Assembly: GCA_900546885.1 (NCBI GenBank)
Contig: UREN01000007.1
Span: 1 to 53,159 of the forward strand
Direction of reading: 5' to 3'
Length of the DNA stretch: 53,159 bases
DNA from: an uncultured Oscillospiraceae bacterium
Lineage (GTDB): Bacteria; Bacillota; Clostridia; Oscillospirales; Ruminococcaceae
Shown here in pieces: positions 25,306-33,958 of this stretch; the stretch's first letter is position 1; every line of letters starts with the position of its first letter. Under the pieces are notes generated by a model. The model was given only the letters and a program-made list of their open reading frames with translations. It did no database searches and had not been told where the DNA came from. The translations under genes and the position numbers were made by a program.

Positions 25306-26754
25306 ATGGATGGCGAAAAAATAGGCGCTTTTGTGGCGGCCCGCCGCAAGGCGCTGGATATGACACAGCAACAGCTTGCAGACGCATTGGGCGTGACGAA
25401 CAAGGCGGTAAGCAAGTGGGAGCGCGGCCTTGGCCTGCCGGACATCACCGCCCTGCCGCAGCTGGCTGCCGCGTTGCAGGTGAGTGTGGATGAGCTGTTG
25501 GCGGGCGGGGAAAAGCAGCCGCAGGCCTCCAAGGTGCCGCCGGCGGCCGTGCCCGCCCCGGCGGAAGCCCAGCTGCATGCACCCCTGTTTTATATAGAGG
25601 ATATCCTCACCCCGGCGGCGCGCAGCCTGGCTGTGCGCGCCGGGCAGCATGTGCAGCGGCGGCGCTGGGTAATGCGCGGGCTGTTTGCGCTGTTGGTGCT
25701 GTCTGGGGCAAGTGTGCTGTGGCTGGCGGGCCGGGAGGGCGATACAGGCCTGTATGCGCTGGCTGCTGTGGAAGGCCTGCTGGCAGTGCTGTATGGGGCA
25801 GAGGTGTTCTTTGGGGCGCTTTCGCGCCGGAATTTACGCGCAGCCGCGCGCAAGGCCGGGGTGCGCAGCGCGCAGTTTGGGGAAGAAACGGTGCTGCTGC
25901 AAAGCCCGGGCGAAAGCGCATGCCTTGCCTACACCGGCGTGACGGATGCATGGCAGGGGCCGCAGGGGCTTTGCCTGTTTTGGGGGCGGCGCGCCCTGCC
26001 GGTGCCAAAGCAGGCGCTGGAGGCAGAACAGTTCGACGCCCTGGCACAGCATTTGCGCCGCCAGACGCCGCAGGTGCGCTGGAAGCAGGGGCGTGCGGCC
26101 CGCCGGCGGCTGCGCGCTGTGTTTTTGGCGCTTGCACTGGCGGCGGCGCTGGGGGCGGCGGCCTATGGGGCGGGGCTGCGCGTCAGCCTTTCCTCTTCGC
26201 TTCGGCTGGCTGTGTTCTACAAAAACCCCTCCACAGGCAAAACCGTGCATTTGCGTGGCCTGCATGCACAGCAGTTCCCCTATGCGGTGCAGGGGAACCT
26301 GAAGCTGCAATGGCTCACCGGCGATGTGTGCACAGCCACCTATGAAGGGGAAGACGGGCGTACACATCAATATATCGCCACTTTTGGGGACAGGGGAAGC
26401 GGCAATTCCTATTACTATGTGGGTTCTGCACTGGTGGGCATATGGGAGCCGGAAGGCCAAAATACGGCGGGCTGGCGGCTGGAGGCCACAGACGGCCCCG
26501 GCGGCTTTGTCGCGCTGGAGAACGGCAGTTACCGCTATGAATATGAATACAGCGACTGTGTGCAGGCCGGCACCCTTGCGCTGGCCCTGTGCAAAGACGG
26601 CATCCCGGAGTGGACCGTGGCGCTGGGGCCGGATTTTGAATTCCGAAATGGAGATTCCGGCAGCGTTGCGGGCGGCGGCAGCATTGTGGTGTGCCGGGTA
26701 TCTATGGAAAAGACGGCGCCGCTCACCATGGCCTACATGGGCTACCCCGGCTGA
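25306..26754 (+). CDS. XRE-type HTH fused to membrane protein with YcxB-like domain
   Basis: The 482-residue protein has an XRE helix-turn-helix (about 5-65; MTQQQLADALGVTNKAVSKWE), a Pro/Ala linker, two membrane helices (about 121-142 and 147-170), a YcxB-like cytosolic domain (about 171-255), a third helix (269-292) and a C-terminal extracellular-type domain of about 190 residues rich in Tyr, Gly and beta strands. The ATG at 25306 follows GAAGGAGG. A membrane-bound one-component regulator is the natural inference, with the C-terminal part as a sensor. The target is not evident; no divergent partner gene lies next to it. Confidence 0.78.
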   Translation: MDGEKIGAFVAARRKALDMTQQQLADALGVTNKAVSKWERGLGLPDITALPQLAAALQVSVDELLAGGEKQPQASKVPPAAVPAPAEAQLHAPLFYIEDILTPAARSLAVRAGQHVQRRRWVMRGLFALLVLSGASVLWLAGREGDTGLYALAAVEGLLAVLYGAEVFFGALSRRNLRAAARKAGVRSAQFGEETVLLQSPGESACLAYTGVTDAWQGPQGLCLFWGRRALPVPKQALEAEQFDALAQHLRRQTPQVRWKQGRAARRRLRAVFLALALAAALGAAAYGAGLRVSLSSSLRLAVFYKNPSTGKTVHLRGLHAQQFPYAVQGNLKLQWLTGDVCTATYEGEDGRTHQYIATFGDRGSGNSYYYVGSALVGIWEPEGQNTAGWRLEATDGPGGFVALENGSYRYEYEYSDCVQAGTLALALCKDGIPEWTVALGPDFEFRNGDSGSVAGGGSIVVCRVSMEKTAPLTMAYMGYPG

Positions 26755-26841
26755 GAAAAGAAAGCGCCCCGTGCGGGCGCTTGCGGCCGGGCGCAGGGCG
26801 TGCTATACTGGCACATACATCCGGAAAGGGGGCGGTGCGCC

Positions 26842-27354
26842 GTGCGCATCCAGATTATTGGCTATTCCGGCAGCGGAAAATCTACGCTGGCACAGCGCCT
26901 GGGGGAAATGTATGGCCTGCCGGTGCTGCATTTGGACACAGTGCAGTTTTATGGAAACTGGAACGAGCGCAGCCTGGAAGGGCAGAATGCCCGGGTGCAG
27001 AAATTTCTGGAAGAAAACAAGGGCTGGGTGATTGACGGCAACTATGCCCGTGTTTGCCCGCAGCGCTTTTCTATGGCAGACGTGTGCATCTTTTTAGATT
27101 TTGCGCGTGTGCCCTGCCTTGCCGCCAACCTGCGCCGCTGGTGGCAATACAGGGGAAAGGCAAGGCCCTCGCTGGGCTGTGAGGAAAAATTTGATGCGGA
27201 ATTTTTCTGGTGGATTATGCACGAAGGGCGCACCAAAGCCCGGCGTGCCCAGCACGAGGCCCACTTTGCCGCAGCCAAGCAGGGCGTGCGCCTTTGCACG
27301 CGCCGCCAGGTGAACAAGTATCTGGCCTCTTTGCCTGCCCCGGAAAGGGCCTGA
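26842..27354 (+). CDS. P-loop adenylate-kinase-like protein (FlaR/topology-modulation type)
   Basis: The 170-residue protein starts with a Walker A GYSGSGKST and continues with LPVLHLDTVQFYGNW, VIDGNYARV and FLDFARVPCLAANLRRW, which are characteristic of the small nucleoside-kinase-like family often annotated FlaR or DNA topology modulation protein. The biochemical substrate of that family is not firmly known. The GTG start is chosen by AAAGGGGG and by the P-loop position. A promoter TTGCGG-17-TATACT (26781-26809) lies just upstream. Confidence 0.85.
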   Translation: MRIQIIGYSGSGKSTLAQRLGEMYGLPVLHLDTVQFYGNWNERSLEGQNARVQKFLEENKGWVIDGNYARVCPQRFSMADVCIFLDFARVPCLAANLRRWWQYRGKARPSLGCEEKFDAEFFWWIMHEGRTKARRAQHEAHFAAAKQGVRLCTRRQVNKYLASLPAPERA

Positions 27355-27396
27355 TGGTTTGCCTGCAGAAAAAGTGCTTTGCGCCCATGGAAATGC

Positions 27397-27430
27397 AAAA
27401 GCGCAGCCTGTAATATCAGGCTGCGCTTTT
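27397..27430. terminator. Bidirectional terminator between the P-loop gene and rny
   Basis: A perfect 14-bp stem AAAAGCGCAGCCTG (27397-27410) with CAGGCTGCGCTTTT (27417-27430). T-tracts occur on both sides of the stem, so both converging genes can use it. Confidence 0.9.
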
Positions 27431-27440
27431 ATAATGCTGT

Positions 27441-29009
27441 TTATTTGGCGTATTCCACTGCGCGGGATTCGCGAATGACGTTTACCTTGATTTGGCCGGG
27501 GTAATCCAGCTCTTCCTCAATTTTGCGGGAGATGCTGTGCGCCAAAATGACAAGATGATCGTCTGTGATGGCGTCCGGCTTCACCATAATGCGCACCTCG
27601 CGGCCCGCCTGAATGGCAAAGCTTGTCTCTACGCCCTCAAAGCTGTTGGCAATTTCCTCCAGGCTTTCCAAACGCTTGATATAGCTTTCAAGGTTTTCCT
27701 TGCGCGCGCCGGGGCGTGCGGCTGAAATGGCGTCCGCTGCCATCACAATAAAGGCAAGCGGCGTCTTGGCCTCCACATCGCCGTGGTGCGCCTCAATGGC
27801 GTGGATAATGGCCGGGTTCTCTTTATACTTTCTGGCAATGTCCACACCAATGGAAATGTGGCTGCCCTCTATCTCGTGGTCCAGCGCCTTGCCAATGTCA
27901 TGCAGCAGGCCGGCACGCTTTGCCTGGGTGACGTTCACACCAAGCTCTGCGGCCAAAATGCCGGAAAGATATGCCACTTCCAGCGAATGGTTCAGCACAT
28001 TCTGGCCATAGCTGGTGCGGTAGTGCAGGCGGCCCAGCAGCTTTACAATATCGGGGTGCAGGCCGTGCAGGCCCACGTCCATCACTGCTTTTTCGCCCTC
28101 GCGCTTCATGGCAAGCTCCAGCTCGCGGCGGCATTTATCAACCGTCTCTTCAATGCGCGCGGGGTGGATGCGCCCGTCGCTGATCAGGCGCTCCAGCGTC
28201 ATGCGGGCAATTTCGCGGCGCACAGGGTCAAAGCTGGAAAGCGTGATGGCCTCGGGCGTGTCATCAATGATAAGGTCTACGCCGGTGGCTGTTTCCAGCG
28301 CGCGGATGTTGCGGCCCTCGCGGCCAATGATGCGGCCCTTCATTTCGTCCGAAGGCAGGGCCACCACCGACACGGTGGCCTCGCTGGAATGGTCGGCCGC
28401 GCAGCGGGCAATGGCCTGGCTAATCAGCTCGCGCGCCATGGTTTCGGCCTCGTCCTTTGTCTGCGTTTCATACGCGGCAATATGCATGGCCTTTTCGTGG
28501 GCAAGCTGCTCGTCCAGTTTCGACAAAAGCAGCTGCTTGGCATCCTCTGAGGAAAGGCCGGCAATGGTCTCCAGCTTTTCCATCTCGCGCAGGCGAAGCT
28601 GTTCCACCTCGTTCAGCTTGGCCTCGGCCAGCTCCTGCCGTTTGCGAAGGTCTTCCTCTTTCTGCTCCATCACAGAAACTTTTTTGTCCAGCGCCTCTTC
28701 TTTCTGGTCCAGCCGGCGCTCCTGGCGGGAGAGCTCGTTGCGGCGCTCTTTAATTTCTTTATCGGCCTCCGTCTTCATTTGAAGGGCGGCGTCTTTTGCC
28801 TCCACAAGGGCTTCCTTGCGCTTTTGCTGCGCCGTTTTTACAGCGTCATTCACAAGCCTGCGGGCTTCTTCTTCCGCGCTGCCAATTTTTGCCTCGGCTA
28901 CCTTTTTGCGGTGGCTTTCGCCCAGAAAAAAGCCCACTACGCACCCGGCGGCCAGTATGGCCATGATCCCAATGATCACCAGCCACAACGGCAGTAACAA
29001 TGGTAACAT
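27441..29009 (-). CDS. rny: Ribonuclease Y
   Basis: The 522-residue protein matches RNase Y in length and order: N-terminal membrane helix ([21 protein letters not shown]), a long charged coiled coil (about 35-200), a KH domain ([15 protein letters not shown]), and an HD domain with [12 protein letters not shown]. It is the membrane-bound endonuclease that starts mRNA decay in many Firmicutes. The ATG at 29009 has only TAGGAG at a long spacing, so translation starts may be weak; an in-frame start at 29087 seems less likely. Its own leader carries a terminator-like hairpin. Confidence 0.95.
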   Translation of the reverse strand: MLPLLLPLWLVIIGIMAILAAGCVVGFFLGESHRKKVAEAKIGSAEEEARRLVNDAVKTAQQKRKEALVEAKDAALQMKTEADKEIKERRNELSRQERRLDQKEEALDKKVSVMEQKEEDLRKRQELAEAKLNEVEQLRLREMEKLETIAGLSSEDAKQLLLSKLDEQLAHEKAMHIAAYETQTKDEAETMARELISQAIARCAADHSSEATVSVVALPSDEMKGRIIGREGRNIRALETATGVDLIIDDTPEAITLSSFDPVRREIARMTLERLISDGRIHPARIEETVDKCRRELELAMKREGEKAVMDVGLHGLHPDIVKLLGRLHYRTSYGQNVLNHSLEVAYLSGILAAELGVNVTQAKRAGLLHDIGKALDHEIEGSHISIGVDIARKYKENPAIIHAIEAHHGDVEAKTPLAFIVMAADAISAARPGARKENLESYIKRLESLEEIANSFEGVETSFAIQAGREVRIMVKPDAITDDHLVILAHSISRKIEEELDYPGQIKVNVIRESRAVEYAK

Positions 29010-29109
29010 AAGATGGGGTCCACTCCTATTCAGTTCAAAATTGATGAATAAAAGTAATATGAGGGCAGCCCAAGGCGAGCGAAACAACAGGTTTATTTAC
29101 AAATGAAGT

Positions 29110-29143
29110 AAAAGGCAAGCCCGGCTCTTTTCAGCGGGCTGCC
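29110..29143 (-). terminator. Terminator-like hairpin inside the rny leader
   Basis: On the minus strand GGCAGCCCGC pairs with CCGGGCTTGCC across the loop TGAAAAGAG, followed by TTTTAC. It lies between the rny promoter and start codon, so it can only act on rny transcripts. Attenuation or autoregulation is an inference. Confidence 0.55.
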
Positions 29144-29170
29144 TCAATATTACATATAATCACATGTTAT

Positions 29171-29199
29171 ATTGTATCGTTTGTTCACAAAATTGTCAA
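29171..29199 (-). promoter_or_regulatory. rny promoter
   Basis: TTGACA (29199-29194), 17 bases, TACAAT (29176-29171) on the minus strand. It gives a leader of about 155 bases. Confidence 0.82.
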
Positions 29200-29229
29200 G
29201 AAATTGTTACCTCTTTGTGACATATACCG

Positions 29230-29259
29230 TTGACAAACCGCAACGGGCGGGTGTATGCT
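29230..29259 (+). promoter_or_regulatory. thrS promoter
   Basis: TTGACA (29230-29235), 18 bases, TATGCT (29254-29259), with TG directly before the -10. It is divergent from the rny promoter. Confidence 0.72.
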
Positions 29260-29265
29260 TACTTG

Positions 29266-29555
29266 CATAAGACCATCCCGTAAAAACGCAGAAGCGGACA
29301 TGGGAACTTGCTTTTTGCACATGCAGAGAGGGCCGCCGCCGGGCTGTAAGCGGCCTTGTGCCGGGCATGCTTCCTACCACCGCAGAGTGCGGGGGCGAAC
29401 CCCCGCCGGGTACGGCCCGTTACAGCCGGCAAGAGTGATATTGCTATTTGTTTTATTTTTTGATTTTAAAACAAATAGTAGTATAATTCGGGTGGAACCG
29501 TGGGCTTCCTGCTCATCCCGTGCGCATTCGTGCGGGATGGGCATTTTTTGTTTTT
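29266..29555 (+). promoter_or_regulatory. T-box riboswitch controlling thrS
   Basis: The leader carries the conserved T-box GGGTGGAACCGTGGG (29490-29504) and then a terminator, GCTCATCCCG (29511-29520) with CGGGATGGGC (29533-29542), followed by ATTTTTTGTTTTT. A 12-bp stem III (29444-29455 with 29467-29478) precedes the T-box. Stem I contains AGAGAG with GGCCGC/GCGGCC at the apical end. A likely Thr specifier ACC followed by A is at 29376-29379. Uncharged tRNA-Thr would favour the antiterminator and allow thrS transcription. Confidence 0.9.
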
Positions 29556-29587
29556 AGCCGAAACCGGGCTGAAGAAAGGGGAAACGC

Positions 29588-31489
29588 ATGATACAAGTAA
29601 CACTGAAAGGCGACAAAAGGCAGTTTGAGGCGGGCATCACAGCCGCCGAAGTGGCCAAAAGCATCGGCGCGGGGCTGTATAAGGCAGCCTGCGCCGCCAA
29701 GGTGGACGGCGAGGCATGCGATTTGCGCACGCCGCTGGAAAAGGATTGCACGCTGGAAATTATGACCTTCGATTCGCCCGAGGGCCAGCACGCTTTCTGG
29801 CACACGGCCGCGCATGTGATGGCGCAGGCTGTGCAGCACCTGTTCCCGCAGGCCCGGTTCGGCATTGGCCCGGCGCTGGAAAATGGCTGGTATTATGACA
29901 TCAAGGCAGAGCGCCCGCTTACCACGGGCGATTTTGAGGCCATTGAGGCCGAGATGAAAAAAATCATCAAGGCAGACCTTCCGGTGGAAAAGCGCTTTAT
30001 CACCGTGGAAGAGGGGCGCGCGCTGTTTGCCGGGCAAAGCTATAAGCTGGAGCTATTAGAGGAATATGCCGAGAAGGGCTGGCAGCTCAGCGTGTACACG
30101 CAGGGCGATTTTACAGACCTGTGCGCCGGCCCGCACCTGATGAGCACCGGCGCCCTGAAGGCCGTGAAGCTTTTGAAGGTGGCGGCCGCCTATTGGCGCG
30201 GCGACGCCCAGCGCGACAGCCTGGACCGTCTGTACGGCATCGCTTTCCCCAAAGCAAGCCAGCTGGAAGACTACCTGCACATGCTGGAAGAGGCGCAAAA
30301 GCGCGACCACCGGCGCCTTGGCAAAGAGCTGGAGCTGTTCACCCTGATGGAAGAGGGCCCCGGGTTCCCGTTCTTCCTGCCGAAGGGCATGATTTTGAAA
30401 AACGAGCTGATTGACTACTGGCGCGAAATTCACCGCGCCGCCGGTTATCAGGAAATCAGCACCCCTGTGATGCTCAACCGCGCTTTATGGGAGCGCAGCG
30501 GCCACTGGGATCACTACAAAAAGAATATGTATACCACGGTGATTGATGACACAGATTTTGCCATCAAGCCCATGAACTGCCCGGGCGGCATGCTGGTGTA
30601 TCAGACAAAGCCCCGCTCTTACCGCGATCTGCCCCTGCGCATGGGCGAACTGGGCCTTGTACACCGGCACGAGCTGTCCGGCGCGCTGCACGGGCTGATG
30701 CGCGTGCGCTGCTTCACACAGGACGATGCGCATATCTTCATGACGCCCGAGCAGATCAAGGATGAAATCAAAGGCGTGGTAAAGCTGATTGACCAGGTGT
30801 ACAGCCTGTTCGGGTTTGAATACCATATCGAGCTGTCCACCATGCCGGAAGACCACCTGGGCGATGAGGCGGCGTGGCAGCAGGCCACGGACGGCCTGCG
30901 CGCCGCGCTGGAAGAGCTGGGCCGCGAATATACGGTGAACGAGGGCGACGGCGCCTTCTATGGCCCGAAGCTGGATTTCCACCTTGTAGACGCCATTGGC
31001 CGCACCTGGCAGTGCGGCACCATCCAGCTGGATATGCAGCTGCCCGAGCGCTTTGAGCTGGAATATACCGGCGAAGACGGCCTCAAGCACCGCCCGGTGA
31101 TGATTCACCGCGTGGTGTTCGGCAGCATCGAGCGCTTCATTGGCATTCTCATCGAGCATTTTGCGGGCGCTTTCCCCACCTGGCTGGCACCCGAGCAGGT
31201 GCGCGTGATTCCCATTGCCGAAGCGCACCAGGCCTATGCGCGCGAAGTGGCCCAAACGCTGGAGGCCGCGGGCGTGCGCGCCTCGGCAGATTGCCGCAAT
31301 GAAAAAATGGGCTACAAAATCCGCGAGGGGCAGCTTCAAAAAGTGCCCTATATGCTGGTGGTGGGCGCAAAAGAGATGGAGGACGGTACAGTGTCTGTGC
31401 GCGCCCGCAAAGAGGAAAACGGCGGGGTGAAGCCGCTGGAGGAATTTAAGGCTCAAATTTTGCAAGAAATTAAAACAAAAGCGCGCTGA
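29588..31489 (+). CDS. thrS: Threonyl-tRNA synthetase
   Basis: The 633-residue protein has full bacterial length: TGS domain (1-60), the editing domain with HAFWHTAAHVMAQA (the HxxxH site), the class II catalytic core with zinc ligand Cys in MNCPGGMLVY, motif 2 RVRCFTQDDAHIF and motif 3 VFGSIERFIGILIE, and the anticodon-binding domain (about 530-633). It attaches threonine to tRNA-Thr and edits Ser-tRNA-Thr. AAAGGGGA precedes the ATG. The T-box leader just upstream makes it responsive to threonine shortage. Confidence 0.98.
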   Translation: MIQVTLKGDKRQFEAGITAAEVAKSIGAGLYKAACAAKVDGEACDLRTPLEKDCTLEIMTFDSPEGQHAFWHTAAHVMAQAVQHLFPQARFGIGPALENGWYYDIKAERPLTTGDFEAIEAEMKKIIKADLPVEKRFITVEEGRALFAGQSYKLELLEEYAEKGWQLSVYTQGDFTDLCAGPHLMSTGALKAVKLLKVAAAYWRGDAQRDSLDRLYGIAFPKASQLEDYLHMLEEAQKRDHRRLGKELELFTLMEEGPGFPFFLPKGMILKNELIDYWREIHRAAGYQEISTPVMLNRALWERSGHWDHYKKNMYTTVIDDTDFAIKPMNCPGGMLVYQTKPRSYRDLPLRMGELGLVHRHELSGALHGLMRVRCFTQDDAHIFMTPEQIKDEIKGVVKLIDQVYSLFGFEYHIELSTMPEDHLGDEAAWQQATDGLRAALEELGREYTVNEGDGAFYGPKLDFHLVDAIGRTWQCGTIQLDMQLPERFELEYTGEDGLKHRPVMIHRVVFGSIERFIGILIEHFAGAFPTWLAPEQVRVIPIAEAHQAYAREVAQTLEAAGVRASADCRNEKMGYKIREGQLQKVPYMLVVGAKEMEDGTVSVRARKEENGGVKPLEEFKAQILQEIKTKAR

Positions 31490-31513
31490 ACACAGCAGGG
31501 GCTGTGTGCGCAC

Positions 31514-31546
31514 GGCCCGGCGGGAAACACCCGCCGGGCCTTTTCT
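31514..31546 (+). terminator. Terminator of thrS
   Basis: GGCCCGGCGGG (31514-31524) and CCCGCCGGGCC (31530-31540) form an 11-bp perfect stem followed by TTTTCT. Confidence 0.9.
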
Positions 31547-31696
31547 ATCTGTTGCCCGCGTGGTACAATAGCATCAAGAAACAAGCGGAACACCGGGTTT
31601 CAACTTTGTGGCAGCGCGCGCCGGGGCGCCCCTTGGCGGCGGAAGCCTTTGTTCCCGAGTGTATGATACAACAAGCACAAAAAAGGGGGCCTTGCC

Positions 31697-32788
31697 ATGC
31701 TGAGCCTGGAGGCTGTGCTGCGCCACCCGGCATTGCGCGGCATGCGCTGCGTGGCGGGGCAAAGCGGCCTTGCCCGAAATGTGGCCAACGTGGCCTTTCT
31801 GGATTACGAGCCCACACAGGGCAGCTATGACAATTTTTACAAAGACGAGCTGGTGCTGAGCACCATGCTGTTTGCACAGGGGCAGCCCGCCCTGGCTTGG
31901 CAGGCGATGGAGGGGCTGATGCGCCGCGGCGTCACCGCCATTGCGGTAAAGACGGTGTTTCTGCACGAGTTTCCGCCGCATGTGTGCGCCATGGCGCAGC
32001 AGACAGGCACGGCCCTTTTGCTGTATGACGGCGTGTATCTGGAAGATGTGATTGCCGCCGTAAAGGGCATGCTGGGGCAAAGCGCGGCGTTTGAGAAAAA
32101 GGATAAACTGGCTGCCCGCCTTGCGCGCGAACAGCAGCCTGCGCGCTGTGAACGGCTGGCACAGCGCCTGCTTGGCGCTGCGCCGGTTCAGGTGCAGTGC
32201 ACGGCATGTGCTCTTTCTGGCCATGCCCCGGCCGGGGCATGGCTGGACGAGGCGGCCCGCTGGGAGGCAGCCAGCGGCGGGGCCGTGTTCCGCCTGGGTG
32301 GCATGCTGGTGCTGCTTTGTGCCGCGGGGCGCGCGGGTGCACCGCTGGCCGCTTTGCGCGCCGCCGCCACGGGCACAAGCGAGGTGCTGCCGCTTGCCTG
32401 TGCAGGGCGCGCTATGGAAGAAAGCGTGCGCGCCGCGCAGTATGCGCAGGCGCAGGGCCTGCCCCATGCGGAATATGCGGCCATGGGCGTGCAGGCCGTG
32501 CGCGCGGCCGCCCGGCAGGATTGGTATGTGCAGCGCTTTTGCGGCGCGTGGCTGGAGGCCCTGCGCAGCTATGACGAAAAGAACGGCACGGCTTTATATG
32601 AAACGGCCCTGTGCTATGTGCGCTGCCATGGTGACGCAGCGCTGGCCGCAAAACATTTGTTTCAGCACCCCAACACTGTGCGCTACCGCATGCAGAAGGC
32701 GAAAGCGCTTTTGTGCGGCGAAGGCACGGAGGATAGGGCCTTTTACGAGCAGCTGTATCTGTGCACCTTTTTGCACGGTGATTTGTAA
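31697..32788 (+). CDS. PucR-family transcriptional regulator
   Basis: The 363-residue protein has the PucR N-terminal domain (about 1-125; LDYEPTQGSYDNFYKDELVLST) and the C-terminal helix-turn-helix typical of PucR/CdaR, HLFQHPNTVRYRMQKAKALL. AAAAGGGGG precedes the ATG. PucR proteins usually activate purine, amino acid or other nitrogen-compound degradation in response to the substrate. Its position directly before a cyclodeaminase-like gene and two aminotransferases makes it the likely regulator of that cluster. Confidence 0.9.
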   Translation: MLSLEAVLRHPALRGMRCVAGQSGLARNVANVAFLDYEPTQGSYDNFYKDELVLSTMLFAQGQPALAWQAMEGLMRRGVTAIAVKTVFLHEFPPHVCAMAQQTGTALLLYDGVYLEDVIAAVKGMLGQSAAFEKKDKLAARLAREQQPARCERLAQRLLGAAPVQVQCTACALSGHAPAGAWLDEAARWEAASGGAVFRLGGMLVLLCAAGRAGAPLAALRAAATGTSEVLPLACAGRAMEESVRAAQYAQAQGLPHAEYAAMGVQAVRAAARQDWYVQRFCGAWLEALRSYDEKNGTALYETALCYVRCHGDAALAAKHLFQHPNTVRYRMQKAKALLCGEGTEDRAFYEQLYLCTFLHGDL

Positions 32789-32793
32789 TTTTT

Positions 32794-32817
32794 CCAAACG
32801 TCGTGGCGCACGTTTGG
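32794..32817 (+). promoter_or_regulatory. Inverted repeat between pucR-type gene and its likely target operon
   Basis: CCAAACGT (32794-32801) and ACGTTTGG (32810-32817) are perfect 8-bp arms around an 8-bp spacer. No T-run follows, so it is more like an operator than a terminator. Assignment to the PucR protein is an inference. No good promoter is visible in the rest of the 135-base gap. Confidence 0.5.
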
Positions 32818-32923
32818 CCGTCCGGCCATAGCCGCAAAGCCGGGCGTGCAGTATGCTTTTCTCAAAGAACAGCCGCGCAGGTGTGCTTTTTGCGCATTTG
32901 CGCGCGGAGAAAGGCGTGTTTGT

Positions 32924-33940
32924 ATGGCAGAGATACGGGTGCTTGGCGCGGCCGAGCTGAAACAGGTGCTTTTGCTGGACGACGTGCTGGCGGGGGTTCA
33001 GCAGGCCTATCTGGCCAAGGCACAGGGAAAGGCGGAAACCTTCCCGCTGGTGTTTCACGATTTTTCACCCAAGGCGGCGGATATGGATATCAAATCCGGC
33101 CATTTGGGCAGCGAGGGCGTGTTCGGCTTAAAGCTGGTAAGCTTTTTTGAGGACAATATCCGGTGCGGGCAGGCGCCCCTTTCTGCGCTGGTAGCCCTGT
33201 TCAGTGCCGGGACGGGCCGGCCGCTGGCCGTGCTGGAGGGCAGTGCCCTTACCGGCATGCGCACGGGCGCCGCAGCGGCGTTGGGGGCGAAATATCTGGC
33301 GCGGAAAAACAGCCGGGTATTGCTTGTGGTGGGCGCAGGGCATCAGTGCGTCTATCAGGTGGGGGCCATGCTGCGTACGGTGCCCTCGGTGCGCCGCGTG
33401 TTGCTGCACGACGCCAAAAACCCGGCCCAGGCGCGCGAAAAGGCCACGGCCCTGCCAAGTGCGCTGGAACGGGAACTTGGCGTATATGCGGCCGGCGTTT
33501 CCATCGAGCCTGCGCCAGACCTTGCGGCGGCCGTGGGCCAAAGCGACATCATCGTCACGGCCACGCCGTCATACAAGCCGCTTGTGCAGGCGGCGTGGGT
33601 GCGCCCGGGCACGCATTTCAGCTGCGTGGGGGCCGACCTTGCCGGAAAGCAGGAACTGGACGGCGCTATTCTGGCCGGGGCGCGCGTATACACCGATGAC
33701 ACGCCCCAGTGCCTTGCCGTAGGGGAAGTGGAAATGGCGGTGAAGCAGGGCTTCCTTGCGCCGCAGGAAATTGCAGGCGAGCTTGGGCAGGTGCTGGCCG
33801 GGCAGAAGCCGGGCCGGACAGGGGACGGAGACATCACAGTGTTTGACACCACGGGCATTGCCCTGCAGGACCTTGCCGCCGCGGCCTGTGCGCTGCGCAG
33901 GGCCGAGGCGATGGGCGTGGGCACGGTGGTGCAGCTGTGA
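32924..33940 (+). CDS. Ornithine cyclodeaminase/mu-crystallin family protein
   Basis: The 338-residue protein has the family pattern: DIKSGHLG near residue 50 (substrate Lys), LEGSALTGMRTGAAAALGAKYLA, the Rossmann motif VVGAGHQCVYQV, TATPSYKPL, and FDTTGIALQDLAAA with the catalytic-type Asp. Members include ornithine cyclodeaminase, alanine dehydrogenase, pyrroline-carboxylate reductase and ectoine-degradation enzymes, so the exact reaction is open. ATG at 32924 has GGAGAAAGG upstream. It is 18 bases before the first aminotransferase and surely co-transcribed. Confidence 0.88.
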   Translation: MAEIRVLGAAELKQVLLLDDVLAGVQQAYLAKAQGKAETFPLVFHDFSPKAADMDIKSGHLGSEGVFGLKLVSFFEDNIRCGQAPLSALVALFSAGTGRPLAVLEGSALTGMRTGAAAALGAKYLARKNSRVLLVVGAGHQCVYQVGAMLRTVPSVRRVLLHDAKNPAQAREKATALPSALERELGVYAAGVSIEPAPDLAAAVGQSDIIVTATPSYKPLVQAAWVRPGTHFSCVGADLAGKQELDGAILAGARVYTDDTPQCLAVGEVEMAVKQGFLAPQEIAGELGQVLAGQKPGRTGDGDITVFDTTGIALQDLAAAACALRRAEAMGVGTVVQL

Positions 33941-33958
33941 GCGAAAAGGAGGAATACG

